Below, piece by piece: positions 26,765 through 34,781 of a DNA stretch of 64,000 nucleotides (positions are counted from its first letter, which is position 1; each line of letters opens with the position of its first letter). The position numbers were made by a program, and so were the translations under genes. Origin of the DNA: JAKZVK01 sp965261065 (lineage in GTDB: Bacteria; Acidobacteriota; Terriglobia; Bryobacterales; UBA6623); contig OZ253444.1 of the NCBI GenBank assembly GCA_965261065.1, positions 7,688,001 to 7,752,000 of the forward strand. Reading direction: 5' to 3'. The notes beneath the pieces are model-generated. The model worked only from the letters and a program-made list of their open reading frames with translations, ran no database searches and had not been told where the DNA came from.

Positions 26765-26782
26765 GGTGCGTTACCTCCTCGT
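26703..26782 (+). pseudogene. N-terminal fragment of a nucleotidyltransferase-like gene
   Basis: Reads MGTIPLPSDFSEFLKLLNKN then EVRYLLVG, the start of DUF6036/AbiEii-type nucleotidyltransferases, which continue with GGYAVxxHG and an active-site DxD. The ISKra4 element enters here with a 9-bp duplication. On the far side (28632-28669) the frame resumes as LLVGGYARMATRRR and stops, so the gene had already lost its catalytic part, presumably by deletion next to hicB. Confidence 0.6.
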
Positions 26783-26835
26783 GGGTGCGCGACATGAAAG
26801 TGCCAAGTGGTTGGGGTACGGTCTGGGGTGCGGTG

Positions 26836-26860
26836 TCCTAGCGTATATAATACGCTAGGA
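26836..26860 (+). promoter_or_regulatory. Promoter inside a perfect palindrome
   Basis: TCCTAGCGTAT / ATACGCTAGGA is a perfect 11-bp inverted repeat with a 3-base centre. A consensus -10 TATAAT (26846-26851) sits at the centre. AAGGAGGT follows as ribosome site for the ATG at 26878. A repressor or the transposase could occupy the palindrome and shut the promoter. A decayed version, TCCTTACGTA / TATGTTAGGA, precedes the same gene in the second ISKra4 element. Confidence 0.7.
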
Positions 26861-26877
26861 TAAGAAGGAGGTGTCCC

Positions 26878-27306
26878 ATGCCCGATTCCCTGCCCGCCTT
26901 GGAGTACCGTCGCCACGCGATCTTCCAGCAGATGCTTGCCTTGGGTGATTTTCGCCAAGGCTCCGTCACCACCACTCAAGGCCCTTGCGGCAAACCCACC
27001 TGCCGCTGTCGTCAGCGCGGTCATCCCGGCCATGGCCCGCACTGGCGGTTGACCTACAAATCCCGCGGCAAGACCGTCACCCAGAGCCTCTCCGACCCGG
27101 CGGCTCGCCGTAAGACTCAGCGGGAGATCACCGCCTTTCGGCGCTTCCAGCAGCTAAGCCGAGAACTCATCGAAGTCAACGAGAAGATCTGCCGCTTGCG
27201 GCCCGTTGAGCAAGAGTCCGAGTCGGCAGCGTCTGTGACGCCGCAGGAAAAAAAACGGCCGCGGCGATCCAACAAGAAGTCACCCAAGAAGTCGAACAGT
27301 TGCTGA
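26878..27306 (+). CDS. DUF6788 protein of ISKra4 element 1
   Basis: 142 aa. GDFRQGSVTTTQGPCGKPTC, RCRQRGHPGHGPHWRLTYKS and a helical REITAFRRFQQLSRELIEVNEKIC match the small protein found upstream of many ISKra4 transposases, probably its DNA-binding part. The frame crosses a run of eight A (27248-27255). A -1 slip there enters the transposase frame, which is open from at least 27246 and reads TAAAIQQEVTQEVEQLLTLI, so a fused product is likely. Confidence 0.85.
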   Translation: MPDSLPALEYRRHAIFQQMLALGDFRQGSVTTTQGPCGKPTCRCRQRGHPGHGPHWRLTYKSRGKTVTQSLSDPAARRKTQREITAFRRFQQLSRELIEVNEKICRLRPVEQESESAASVTPQEKKRPRRSNKKSPKKSNSC

Positions 27307-28607
27307 CTCTGATCTTCGCCGCCCGGCGCAAGCAGCAGCACTGGGACCTGGAAGCGCTGGAGACGGCCACCCGTGCGGCACTGCACCGAGCCGGCGCGAA
27401 GTTGCTCGAGCAACTGTTGGAGGCGCCCGCCGACGCCGCGCCTGAGCCATCCTGTCGCTGCGGCCGTCGCACCCGTCACCGCGGTCGGCGGCCCAAGACC
27501 GTGGTGAGTGTGCTCGGCGCGGTCGCGATCGAACGGCCCTACTACCTCTGCTCGGCGTGCCATCAGGGACAGTTCCCCTTTGACCGCGAACTCGATGTCG
27601 ACAACACGCACTACTCTCCCGGCGTGCGCCGCATGATGGCGCTGGTGGGCAGCGAGTCGTCGTTTGAAAGCAGTCGCGAGCAACTGCGGGTGTTAGCCGG
27701 TTTGGACGTTACCACCAAAGCCATCGAGCGCGGCGCCGAGGCGATCGGGGCCGACCTCGGCGCCCGCGAACAACAACAGATCCAACGGGCGGTGCAACTG
27801 CCGCTGCCCGCGGTGGCCGGGGCCGACATTCCGGTTCTCTACATCGAGATGGACGGCACCGGGGTGCCGATGGTGGCGGCCGAGACGGCGGGACGAGCCG
27901 GCAAAAAGGACCGCGAGCGCGCCCGCACGCGGGAGGTCAAGCTCGGCTGTGTGTTCACGCAAGCCGAGGGCAAGCCAGGCGACCGACCCGTGCGTGAGGA
28001 AGGGTCGACGAGCTATACGGGAGCGATCGAGGGCGCCGAGGCGTTTGGGCGACGCCTCTGGCAGCAGGCCTGGGAGCGCGGCTGGGGGCGGGCGAACAAG
28101 AAGGTGGTAATCGGCGACGGAGCCGCCTGGATCTGGAACCTCTCGCATCAATACTTCGCGGGCGCGATCGAAATCGTGGACCTCTATCATGCGCGCCAGC
28201 ACTTGTGGGAGTTGGCGGCGCAACTGGGGCTCGACGACGAGCCCACCCGGCGGCGCTGGACCCAGCAACGGCTCCGCCAACTCGATCAGGGTCAGATCAA
28301 GAAGTTGGTGGCGGCCCTACGAGGTGTGGTGGCCCCGCAGCCGGATCTGGCTCGTCGACTGACGAGCGAAGCGGAGTACTTCGAACACAACGCCGAGCGG
28401 ATGCGCTATCCGCACTTTCGCAAGCAGGGATTGTTCATCGGTTCAGGGGTGATCGAGGCGGGATGCAAGACGGTAGTGGCGCAACGTCTGAAGCGCTCGG
28501 GCATGTTCTGGACGGTACGCGGCGCGAACGCCATCCTGGCGCTACGCTGCGCCCGCCTCAGCGGCCGCTTCGAAGACTACTGGGAATCCCGCACCCAGGC
28601 CGGATGA
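27300..28607 (+). CDS. ISKra4-family transposase 1
   Basis: 435 aa from a TTG that could serve as independent start; coding sequence clearly extends upstream to the A-tract. Zinc-binding CRCGRRTRHRGRR and ERPYYLCSACHQG near the N-terminus; DDE-type core with YIEMDGTGVP, VIGDGAAWIW, and the C-terminal GSGVIEAGCKTVV. Intact. Confidence 0.92.
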   Translation: MLTLIFAARRKQQHWDLEALETATRAALHRAGAKLLEQLLEAPADAAPEPSCRCGRRTRHRGRRPKTVVSVLGAVAIERPYYLCSACHQGQFPFDRELDVDNTHYSPGVRRMMALVGSESSFESSREQLRVLAGLDVTTKAIERGAEAIGADLGAREQQQIQRAVQLPLPAVAGADIPVLYIEMDGTGVPMVAAETAGRAGKKDRERARTREVKLGCVFTQAEGKPGDRPVREEGSTSYTGAIEGAEAFGRRLWQQAWERGWGRANKKVVIGDGAAWIWNLSHQYFAGAIEIVDLYHARQHLWELAAQLGLDDEPTRRRWTQQRLRQLDQGQIKKLVAALRGVVAPQPDLARRLTSEAEYFEHNAERMRYPHFRKQGLFIGSGVIEAGCKTVVAQRLKRSGMFWTVRGANAILALRCARLSGRFEDYWESRTQAG

Positions 28608-28660
28608 GCGGCACTTTTATGTCGCGCACCCCCTCCTCGTCGGGGGCTACGCAAGGATGG

Positions 28661-29095
28661 CTACGCGGCGTCGTTGACGGAGACGCTGACGCTCTTGCCC
28701 AGCGAGTGCAGAGCCGCTTCGAGGCGATCGACCTTGGTGTGATGCTTGGGACTGAGCATGCGGCGGACCACAGCCTCTGTCACGTTCAGTCTGCGAGCGA
28801 GGGCAACGTTCGTTACACTCTGCTCGCGCATGGCTTGGTACAGATCGACTTTCGGCGCCACGTCGAGCGGAACGTGTATGGCGTGATACTTTCTGGTGAT
28901 CCGCGAGGGGTGTGGAATCGGCTCCCTGTCGTCGATGCGGCACGCAAGCGCCTCGGCCAAACAGTCGGAGGCCTGCAAGAGGGAATCCTGAAGATCGTCT
29001 CCCTCCGTGTGTGCCTCGGGAAGGTCAGGGAAGTCCACAAGGTAGCCGCCATCACTTCGCGGCTCGAGGAGAGCGGGATAGGTTAGCGACTCCAT
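28661..29095 (-). CDS. hicB: HicB-family antitoxin
   Basis: About 144 aa from MESLTYPALL. The 15 bases before this ATG hold AAGG at good spacing, so I prefer it to the ATG at 29110, which overlaps the hicA stop by one base. N-terminal RNase-H-like HicB fold (FPDLPEAHTEGDDLQDSLLQ) and a C-terminal helix-turn-helix (LARRLNVTEAVVRRMLS). Neutralises HicA and probably represses the operon. The gene stops close to the truncated nucleotidyltransferase fragment. Confidence 0.9.
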   Translation of the reverse strand: MESLTYPALLEPRSDGGYLVDFPDLPEAHTEGDDLQDSLLQASDCLAEALACRIDDREPIPHPSRITRKYHAIHVPLDVAPKVDLYQAMREQSVTNVALARRLNVTEAVVRRMLSPKHHTKVDRLEAALHSLGKSVSVSVNDAA

Positions 29096-29109
29096 CTCGG
29101 TCCCTTCCA

Positions 29110-29322
29110 TTATAGATCGCCCTTCTTGATACCCAGGTCACGGCAGTGACGGTCGAGGAGGCCGGGACTGATTTCTTTGGTCAGGTCCTTGATGATAGTG
29201 CGGTGACGCCCGTAGTAGAGAGCGGCGTGGCTGCCCTTGCCGCGTTTTTCGTCGCGGCGAACCCGAATGCCGTTCTTTCGTCCCAGTCGCCGTAATCTTC
29301 TCAGGAACTCGCTGCCCTTCAC
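29110..29322 (-). CDS. hicA: HicA-family mRNA interferase toxin
   Basis: 70 aa double-stranded-RNA-binding-fold toxin that cleaves mRNA. The conserved histidine stands in KGSHAALYYG (about 31); the C-terminal TIIKDLTKEISPGLL is typical. hicA precedes hicB with a one-base overlap. Complete and probably functional. Confidence 0.9.
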   Translation of the reverse strand: MKGSEFLRRLRRLGRKNGIRVRRDEKRGKGSHAALYYGRHRTIIKDLTKEISPGLLDRHCRDLGIKKGDL

Positions 29323-29425
29323 GGCCCCATCTTAGCGTCAGCATCCGCTTCGCGGACTCGCCTGCCCCGTTCCCAATCCCCCGCAACTCACCCACCACCA
29401 TGGGGCGAATCGGAACAGCCTCGTC

Positions 29426-29920
29426 CTACGGCAGATTCGACCGCTGGGCCACCTTCTCGGTCTGCTCTCGCCGAAACGTCGCGAGCTTCTCGCGCAAGTC
29501 GGGCCGCTGCCGCGCAAGAATCGCAATTGCCAGCAGCGCCGCGTTCTTCGCGCCGGCCTTGCCGATGGCCAGCGTGCCCACCGGGATCCCCCCGGGCATC
29601 TGCACCGTCGAGAGCAGCGAGTCGAGCCCGTTGAGGACGGTCTCCATCGGAACGCCCAGCACCGGCAGCAGCGTATGCGCCGCGACGACGCCCGCCAGGT
29701 GTGCCGCGCCGCCGGCCGCCGCGATGATCACCTCGATCCCGCGTTCCTCGGCCGTCGACGCAAACTCCATGGCCAGCGCCGGCGTGCGATGCGCCGACAG
29801 CGCCTTGCACTCATGGGGCACGCCGAAGTCCGTCAGCACCTCGGAGGCGGTCTTCATCGTCTCCCAGTCCGAGGTGCTTCCCATCATCACTGCGACCAGT
29901 GGTTTCGCTTCGTCCGCCAT
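29426..29920 (-). CDS. purE: N5-carboxyaminoimidazole ribonucleotide mutase, class I PurE
   Basis: Converts N5-CAIR to CAIR in purine synthesis. 164 aa, normal length. Seen: MMGSTSDW (12-19), the active-site loop ALSAHRTP (about 40-47), AAAGGAAHLAGVVAA, and MPGGIPVGTLAIGKAGAKNAALLA. These are class I features, so the cell should also need PurK, which is not adjacent. Divergent from the SMP-30-like gene. Confidence 0.96.
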   Translation of the reverse strand: MADEAKPLVAVMMGSTSDWETMKTASEVLTDFGVPHECKALSAHRTPALAMEFASTAEERGIEVIIAAAGGAAHLAGVVAAHTLLPVLGVPMETVLNGLDSLLSTVQMPGGIPVGTLAIGKAGAKNAALLAIAILARQRPDLREKLATFRREQTEKVAQRSNLP

Positions 29921-30058
29921 CGCTCCTGACTCTCCTTGCCCTACATCGGGGCGCCGGCACGACGGGCCGCGCCGAAAGCCAACCCAAAGGGCGTTTCTGC
30001 ACCGGTTTGTATACTGTTACGATTCGCTCAGCGTGACGCCACCCAGACGGAGGGAATC

Positions 30059-31075
30059 GTGAACCGTGAATACGGGCTGATCATTGTAGCACTGGTATCG
30101 TCTGCCGCTTTACTCGTTTCGGCGAGCTGCGGCGGCGACCGCACCGACACGCCGGCGGCCCGCCCGGAGGCGACGCAACAAGACGGCATCCCCGAGGTCC
30201 AAACCGCCACGACGATCACCTTCACCGAGGGTCCCACCGTCTACAAGGACGGCAGCGTCTTCTTCACCGATACCTACGGCCACCGCATCATGAAGCTGCC
30301 GCCCGACGGCCCCTTCGAAGTCTTCCGCCAACCCAGTAACCGCGCCAACGGACTGATCTTCGACGACCAGTGGCGTCTGATCGCTTGTGAGGGGAGCGAC
30401 GCCGAGACCGACAACCCGCGCGTCACCCGCACCAACATGGAGACCGGTGAGATCGAAGTGCTCGCTGACCGCTATCAGGGCAAGCGCATCAATCAACCCA
30501 ACGACGTGACGTTCGACAGCCAGGGGCGGCTCTACTTCAGCGACCGCCCGCGCGCCAACCCGGCCCCCGACCAGACCAACGTCGACGCCGTCTACCGCAT
30601 CGACCTCGACGGCACGATCACGCAAATCCTCGTCGAGCCCGAGATCGAAAAACCCAACGGCCTGGTCATCTCGCCCGATGACAAGACGTTCTACCTGATC
30701 GAAGCCGAGGGCGGGGAAGGCGGGGCGCGCATGATCCGCGCCTATGACCTGCAAGCGGACGGCAGCGTCACCAACATGCGCGTGTTCCACAACTTCTATC
30801 CCGGGCGCAGCGGCGACGGCATGACCATCGACTCGGAAGGCAACCTTTATGTCGCCGCCGGCCTCCATCGGCGTCGCGGCACGAGCGAAACCCTCGACAC
30901 CCAATGCGGCGTCCACGTCTTCTCCCCCGACGGCAAGTTGAAGCAGTTCATCCCGATCCCCGAAGACACCATCACCAACTGCGCCTTCGGCGGCCCGGAT
31001 CTCAAGACCCTCTACGTCACCGCCGGCAAGACGCTCTTCAAGTTCCACACCGACATTAAGGGCACCAGGCGGTAA
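30059..31075 (+). CDS. SMP-30/gluconolactonase-like lipoprotein
   Basis: 338 aa from a GTG preceded by GGAGGG at good spacing; an upstream in-frame ATG at 29936 gives an unlikely leader. Signal peptide with a possible lipobox ending in Cys (LLVSASC, about 24). Six-bladed propeller repeats as in lactonases: ITFTEGPTVYKDGSVFFTDT, NRANGLIFDDQWRL, NQPNDVTFDSQGRLYFSDR, EKPNGLVISPDDKTFYL, GDGMTIDSEGNLYVA. Metal ligands would be E (about 60), N and D in QPNDV and GDGM. Probably hydrolyses a sugar lactone or other ester in the periplasm; substrate unknown. A TATACT box is at 30010-30015. Confidence 0.9.
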   Translation: MNREYGLIIVALVSSAALLVSASCGGDRTDTPAARPEATQQDGIPEVQTATTITFTEGPTVYKDGSVFFTDTYGHRIMKLPPDGPFEVFRQPSNRANGLIFDDQWRLIACEGSDAETDNPRVTRTNMETGEIEVLADRYQGKRINQPNDVTFDSQGRLYFSDRPRANPAPDQTNVDAVYRIDLDGTITQILVEPEIEKPNGLVISPDDKTFYLIEAEGGEGGARMIRAYDLQADGSVTNMRVFHNFYPGRSGDGMTIDSEGNLYVAAGLHRRRGTSETLDTQCGVHVFSPDGKLKQFIPIPEDTITNCAFGGPDLKTLYVTAGKTLFKFHTDIKGTRR

Positions 31076-31092
31076 CGGGTGGCGCACGCCCA

Positions 31093-31126
31093 TGGCGTGC
31101 CGAGCCGAGCCACGCTCGGCTCTTGT
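31093..31126 (+). repeat. REP-like hairpin, copy 1 (also terminator-like)
   Basis: TGGCGTGCCGAGCCGAGCC-NN-GCTCGGCTCTTGT; perfect 9-bp stem GAGCCGAGC / GCTCGGCTC (31102-31122) with a 3-base loop, 18 bases after the lactonase-like gene. Repeated at 34004-34037. Confidence 0.8.
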
Positions 31127-31225
31127 CCTCCCCCACCACCGAATCCTCTCCAGAAACGTACACGGCCGCCGCCGCGGCAACCTATCCTACACCCCGAACC
31201 GGGCGCTACCATGGAAGGTCAGCCC

Positions 31226-32806
31226 ATGCGTTGGATTCCGGTTCAGTCGGCTTGCATACTCGCTGCTCTTGCGGTCGCGCCGCCGGCTTCCGCCCAGACG
31301 CTCGAGATCCACAACCCGGTCGGCGGCGTTCACATCAAGGTCGACTCGGGCCCGCGCCTACACATCGAGGGGCTCGGCACGAACCGCAAGGTCACCCAAG
31401 ACGACACCACGATCACCCGCCTGCCCGGCCGCACCGTCTTCCGCTGCAAGCCCGCCGACGACGAACCGATCGAGTTGGACGTCGTCGTCCCGGTCGGCTA
31501 CGGGCTCGACGTGACCACCGACAAGGGCGCCATCGACATCACCGGCCTGATCCGAAAAGTGCGCCTGCGAACCCAAAGCGGCGACATCAGCCTGGCCGTC
31601 CCTTTGCAGGCCACGCGCATCCAGTTCGATACGGAAAAGCGTCCTAAGCAGCTCAAGCTTCCCAAGCGTGTGAAGTTCACCAAGAAAGACGTTCAAGTCA
31701 CCGAAACTCGCAAGATCTGGCGTCTGCGCGACAAGCTCAAATCGAGCCACATTACCTATGGCGAGGTCCGCGGGCGGGCCAAGGAGCCGGGACTCATCCG
31801 CATCATCGACCACCCGATCCCGGACAATTCGCCGATCAAAATGCCCTGGCAAGCCCCGGCCGCGCTCGAGCAAATCCTCCGTCCGTCGCCGATCCCGCCG
31901 CCGCCAAAGGCAAAGCGAACGGACGAACCCGAGCCCGTCGTCGCTGCTGAGGGCGAAACGGTCTTTCGATCGGATGTGCGGATGGTCAACCTGGTGGTCA
32001 CGGCCGTCGACGCGGAAGGGCATCCCGCGACCGGCCTCACCGCCGAAGACTTCGAGGTCATCGAAGAGGGCCAAGCGCAAGATCTAACCTTCGCCGGCGC
32101 GGACCAGGCCCCCTTCAACCTGGCGATTCTGCTCGATCTCAGCGGCAGCACGAAGCCGGACCGGGCCGCCATGTCCGCCGCCGTAAAGCGTCTGGTGGCG
32201 CTGGCGGGCCCGCACGACCGAGTGGGCGTCTATGCGGTCGCGGGCAACGTCTTCCACGTCATCGCGCCCTTGATGGACGACCGCGACAAGCTGATCGCCA
32301 CGATCGAGCAACTACCCAACGTCACCGGCGGGTCGCCGCTCTACGACGGCATCGTACTCGCCTATTTCGAAGACCTCCACGAGCGTCCCGGGGAGCGCAA
32401 TGCCTTGATCGTGATCAGCGACGGCATCGACAACCAGATCAGCAAGCAAGAGGCTCCGTCGGCCGTCAAGTTCCGGCGCCTCGCCAAGGCCGCGCGTGAC
32501 ATCAACGCCCTGATCTACCCGGTGTTTCTGCGTTCGGGCGAGCGCTTCGGCCGCAACTGGTCAAAGAAGGCCCGAGAACGCATGTGGGCACTCGCCGACG
32601 CCACCCACGGACGGCTCTTCCCGGCGCGATCGATTCGAGACCTGGACCCGGTCTTTCCGCAGATCGAGGCGGAGTTGCGCGGCGTCTACAGCGTGGCCTA
32701 CTATCCCGAAGACCAGGTCTTCGACGGCGGCTGGCGCAACGTGAAGATCAACGTCAAGCGCCCCGGCGTCATCGTACGCGCGCGTGCCGGCTACTACGCA
32801 AGGTAG
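31226..32806 (+). CDS. Exported VWFA-domain protein, acidobacterial type
   Basis: 526 aa from MRWIPVQSAC, preceded by GGAAGG; an in-frame ATG 15 bases upstream overlaps that site. Signal peptide to about ASAQ (24). The N-terminal half is beta-rich (LEIHNPVGGVHIKVD... YGLDVTTDKGAIDITG), like DUF4097-type sheets. A Pro-rich linker (about 215-230) leads to the segment FRSDVRMVNLVVTAVDAEGH and FEVIEEG that opens the acidobacterial VWFA-related domain. MIDAS DLSGS at 304-308; GGSPLYDGI and VISDGIDN further on. Probably binds a surface ligand or builds a complex; nothing around it shows the partner. Confidence 0.92.
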   Translation: MRWIPVQSACILAALAVAPPASAQTLEIHNPVGGVHIKVDSGPRLHIEGLGTNRKVTQDDTTITRLPGRTVFRCKPADDEPIELDVVVPVGYGLDVTTDKGAIDITGLIRKVRLRTQSGDISLAVPLQATRIQFDTEKRPKQLKLPKRVKFTKKDVQVTETRKIWRLRDKLKSSHITYGEVRGRAKEPGLIRIIDHPIPDNSPIKMPWQAPAALEQILRPSPIPPPPKAKRTDEPEPVVAAEGETVFRSDVRMVNLVVTAVDAEGHPATGLTAEDFEVIEEGQAQDLTFAGADQAPFNLAILLDLSGSTKPDRAAMSAAVKRLVALAGPHDRVGVYAVAGNVFHVIAPLMDDRDKLIATIEQLPNVTGGSPLYDGIVLAYFEDLHERPGERNALIVISDGIDNQISKQEAPSAVKFRRLAKAARDINALIYPVFLRSGERFGRNWSKKARERMWALADATHGRLFPARSIRDLDPVFPQIEAELRGVYSVAYYPEDQVFDGGWRNVKINVKRPGVIVRARAGYYAR

Positions 32807-32839
32807 CCACTGGCGCACCCATGCTTACCGGCGTAGAGT

Positions 32840-32896
32840 GTTGTCTATGTCCTGGTGAGCACACCTCTGTAGGGGCGGGCCCCTACAAAAGACAAC
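32840..32896 (+). repeat. Nested inverted repeat upstream of the serine hydrolase
   Basis: Outer arms GTTGTCT (32840-32846) and AGACAAC (32890-32896) enclose a perfect inner stem TGTAGGGG / CCCCTACA (32868-32887, loop CGGG). Lies in the 122-base gap before the hydrolase; could be a terminator of the VWFA gene or a decayed mobile palindrome. Confidence 0.6.
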
Positions 32897-32928
32897 ATAC
32901 TGAGCTGCTGCCTCCGCGAGATCACTCC

Positions 32929-33978
32929 ATGACCCGGACAACCAAACCCTGCAACAAACTCGGCCTCACACTTGTCATCGCCGCCGCCATCACGGTGGCG
33001 CGCAACAACACCATCGTGCTCTCGAAAGGCTTCGGCAAGCTCACGCCTTCACCCGGCGCTCCACAAATACAACCGGACTCCATCTTCCTGTTGGCCTCGA
33101 TCACGAAGCCGGTCACCGCCTGCGCGCTCATGATCCTGGTTGACCGCGGCTTGGTATCGCTCGATGATCCGGTCTCGCAGTATTTGCCCGAGTTCACCGG
33201 CGGGGAGCGCCCGAAGATCCGCGTACGCGACTTGCTGTCGCACATTTCAGGGATGCCCGACATGCTGCCCGAAAATCGCGACTTGCGCCGGGCTCACGCG
33301 CCCCTCAGCGAATTTGTCCGCCGCGCGACCCGAACGCCGCTGCTCTACACACCGCGAACTAGCTTCCGCTACCAAAGCAAGGGCATCCTGCTGGCCGCCG
33401 AGATCGTCGAACGCGTCTCGGGTCAGCGCCTTCGCGATTTCGAGCAGAAGGAAATGTTCGGCCCGCTCGGCATGAAGGGCAGCGCTCTGGGCATGGGCGG
33501 CCGTAGGATAGCCGACACGGTGTGGTACGAAACCTCGTCGAACGCCGCGAACCGAGCCGACCTTGAGCGCTTCGGACCCAACAGCCTCTATTGGCGCGAC
33601 ATGGGGCATCCTTGGGGAGGCATGCACAGCTCCGCGCCCGACTTGGCCGTCCTGCTCCAAACGATGCTCAACGGCGGCACGTACGGCGGCCGGCGCATTT
33701 TCAGCCGGGCGAGCGTCCACGCCATGACGACCGACCAGAACACCCACCTCCAAGCCCCCTGGGGCCTTGGCTGGGGGCTGGCCAACTCCCTGGTCTGGAA
33801 CTTCTTCGGCGAGCTGGTTACGCCGGCGACTTTCGGCCATACCGGCGCGACAGGCACGGTTGCCTGGGCCGACCCCGAGCGCGACTTGCTGTGCGTGATT
33901 CTGACCAACCGCATGGTCGAACGCGGCCGCTTGCTCCGCCGCGTGTCGAACGCGGTTTCGGCCGCCGTCGAAGACTAG
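32929..33978 (+). CDS. Serine hydrolase, class C beta-lactamase/esterase fold
   Basis: 349 aa. Catalytic SxxK in LASITKPVTA, second-motif Tyr in FRYQSKG (Y-x-S where the family usually has Y-x-N), third motif HTGATG replacing KTG. Such enzymes are mostly esterases or D-Ala-D-Ala peptidases. The N-terminus is odd: MTRTTKPCNKLGLTLVIAAA runs straight into ITVARNNTIVLSKGFG, which is normally 30-60 residues beyond the signal peptide. A small internal deletion may have fused the two. Start is the only ATG before the core. Confidence 0.88.
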   Translation: MTRTTKPCNKLGLTLVIAAAITVARNNTIVLSKGFGKLTPSPGAPQIQPDSIFLLASITKPVTACALMILVDRGLVSLDDPVSQYLPEFTGGERPKIRVRDLLSHISGMPDMLPENRDLRRAHAPLSEFVRRATRTPLLYTPRTSFRYQSKGILLAAEIVERVSGQRLRDFEQKEMFGPLGMKGSALGMGGRRIADTVWYETSSNAANRADLERFGPNSLYWRDMGHPWGGMHSSAPDLAVLLQTMLNGGTYGGRRIFSRASVHAMTTDQNTHLQAPWGLGWGLANSLVWNFFGELVTPATFGHTGATGTVAWADPERDLLCVILTNRMVERGRLLRRVSNAVSAAVED

Positions 33979-34003
33979 GATCTGCGGCCGTGGCGCGCGT
34001 CCG

Positions 34004-34037
34004 TGGCGTGCCGAGCCGAGCCTTGCTCGGCTCTTGT
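34004..34037 (+). repeat. REP-like hairpin, copy 2
   Basis: Same 34-base block as 31093-31126 apart from two loop bases; stem GAGCCGAGC / GCTCGGCTC at 34013-34033, 25 bases after the hydrolase stop and about 70 bases before the start of the Y1 transposase remnant. Confidence 0.8.
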
Positions 34038-34108
34038 GCCCGGCCCACCGAATCCGCCCACTCCTTGCAACGAGCCCCGCCCAACAGCTACAGTCACAGC
34101 GTACTTCG

Positions 34109-34519
34109 GTGACCACTCCTCGGCGCCGGCTCCCCCATGTCTATCCGGAGGGCCGGTCCTTGTTTCTTACCTGGCACCTCTACGGCAGCGTGCCAGCGGG
34201 GCGTTATCCTCTGCCTGGAAAGCCTAACGCCGGACGCGCCTTCGTCTGGATGGACCGCTACGTTGACACGGTCCGCACGGGACCCCACTATTTGCGGCAG
34301 CCAAGAGTGGCTGAACTCGTGGTCACTGCGCTCCGCCGGGGCGACGAAGAGCTGGATCACTACGAGCTGTTGAGCTACGTCGTCATGTCCAACCACGCTC
34401 ACATGCTCGTGACGCCCAAGACCCCGCCATCCGCTTTTCCGCGCTCCGTCACCGTCCCAGTTCGGAACTGGCCGGTTTTCGCAGCGGGCCTGACGGCAGC
34501 GTGCGGCGGTGGGAGATGA
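34109..34519 (+). pseudogene. Truncated REP-associated tyrosine transposase (Y1/RAYT)
   Basis: From the GTG at 34109: RRRLPHVYPEGRSLFLTWHL at the N-terminus and YVVMSNHAHMLVTP with the HxH metal motif of Y1 transposases. In the family about 60-90 residues follow, including the catalytic Tyr helix; here the frame leaves the family after VTPKTP and stops 32 codons later. Function is therefore lost. RAYT enzymes move or excise REP hairpins, so the REP-like hairpin just upstream is probably its former substrate (inference). Confidence 0.8.
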
Positions 34520-34781
34520 TCGTCAAGTACCTGCGTCGGGTCACCACCGCGAGCGACAGGGTCCTTGTCGTTTTCGGCCTCCCCATTCTGTCCGCTGCCC
34601 GGCTCCGCATGGCAACGCAAAGCTGGAAGCCAACAACCACTTGATATACTGAGAGGCGGCCATACGGAGTGGCGGGGATTTCGAACGACTTCGGGCTTCC
34701 GTCCGGGGTTTTGTTTCAAGATGCGATTGGGGCCGGCTTGCGATTCCGCCTTGCGCGGGATGCGCCGCATGGGTTTGCTCT
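34520..34781. other. Gap before the zinc-ribbon gene
   Basis: 262 bases. The first part may be decayed remainder of the Y1 transposase. A TATACT box at 34645-34650 inside TTGATATACT could be the promoter of the following gene. Nothing else seen. Confidence 0.35.

Larger units (their letters stand above)
26783..28631 (+). mobile_element. ISKra4-family insertion sequence 1 (1849 bp)
   Basis: Terminal repeats GGGTGCGCGACATGAAAGTG (left) and, on the other strand at the right, the same word with one change (ATAAAAG). Flanked by a perfect 9-bp duplication CCTCCTCGT (26774-26782 and 28632-28640). Carries a DUF6788 gene and the transposase. A related but diverged element lies at 45523-47350. Confidence 0.92.
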
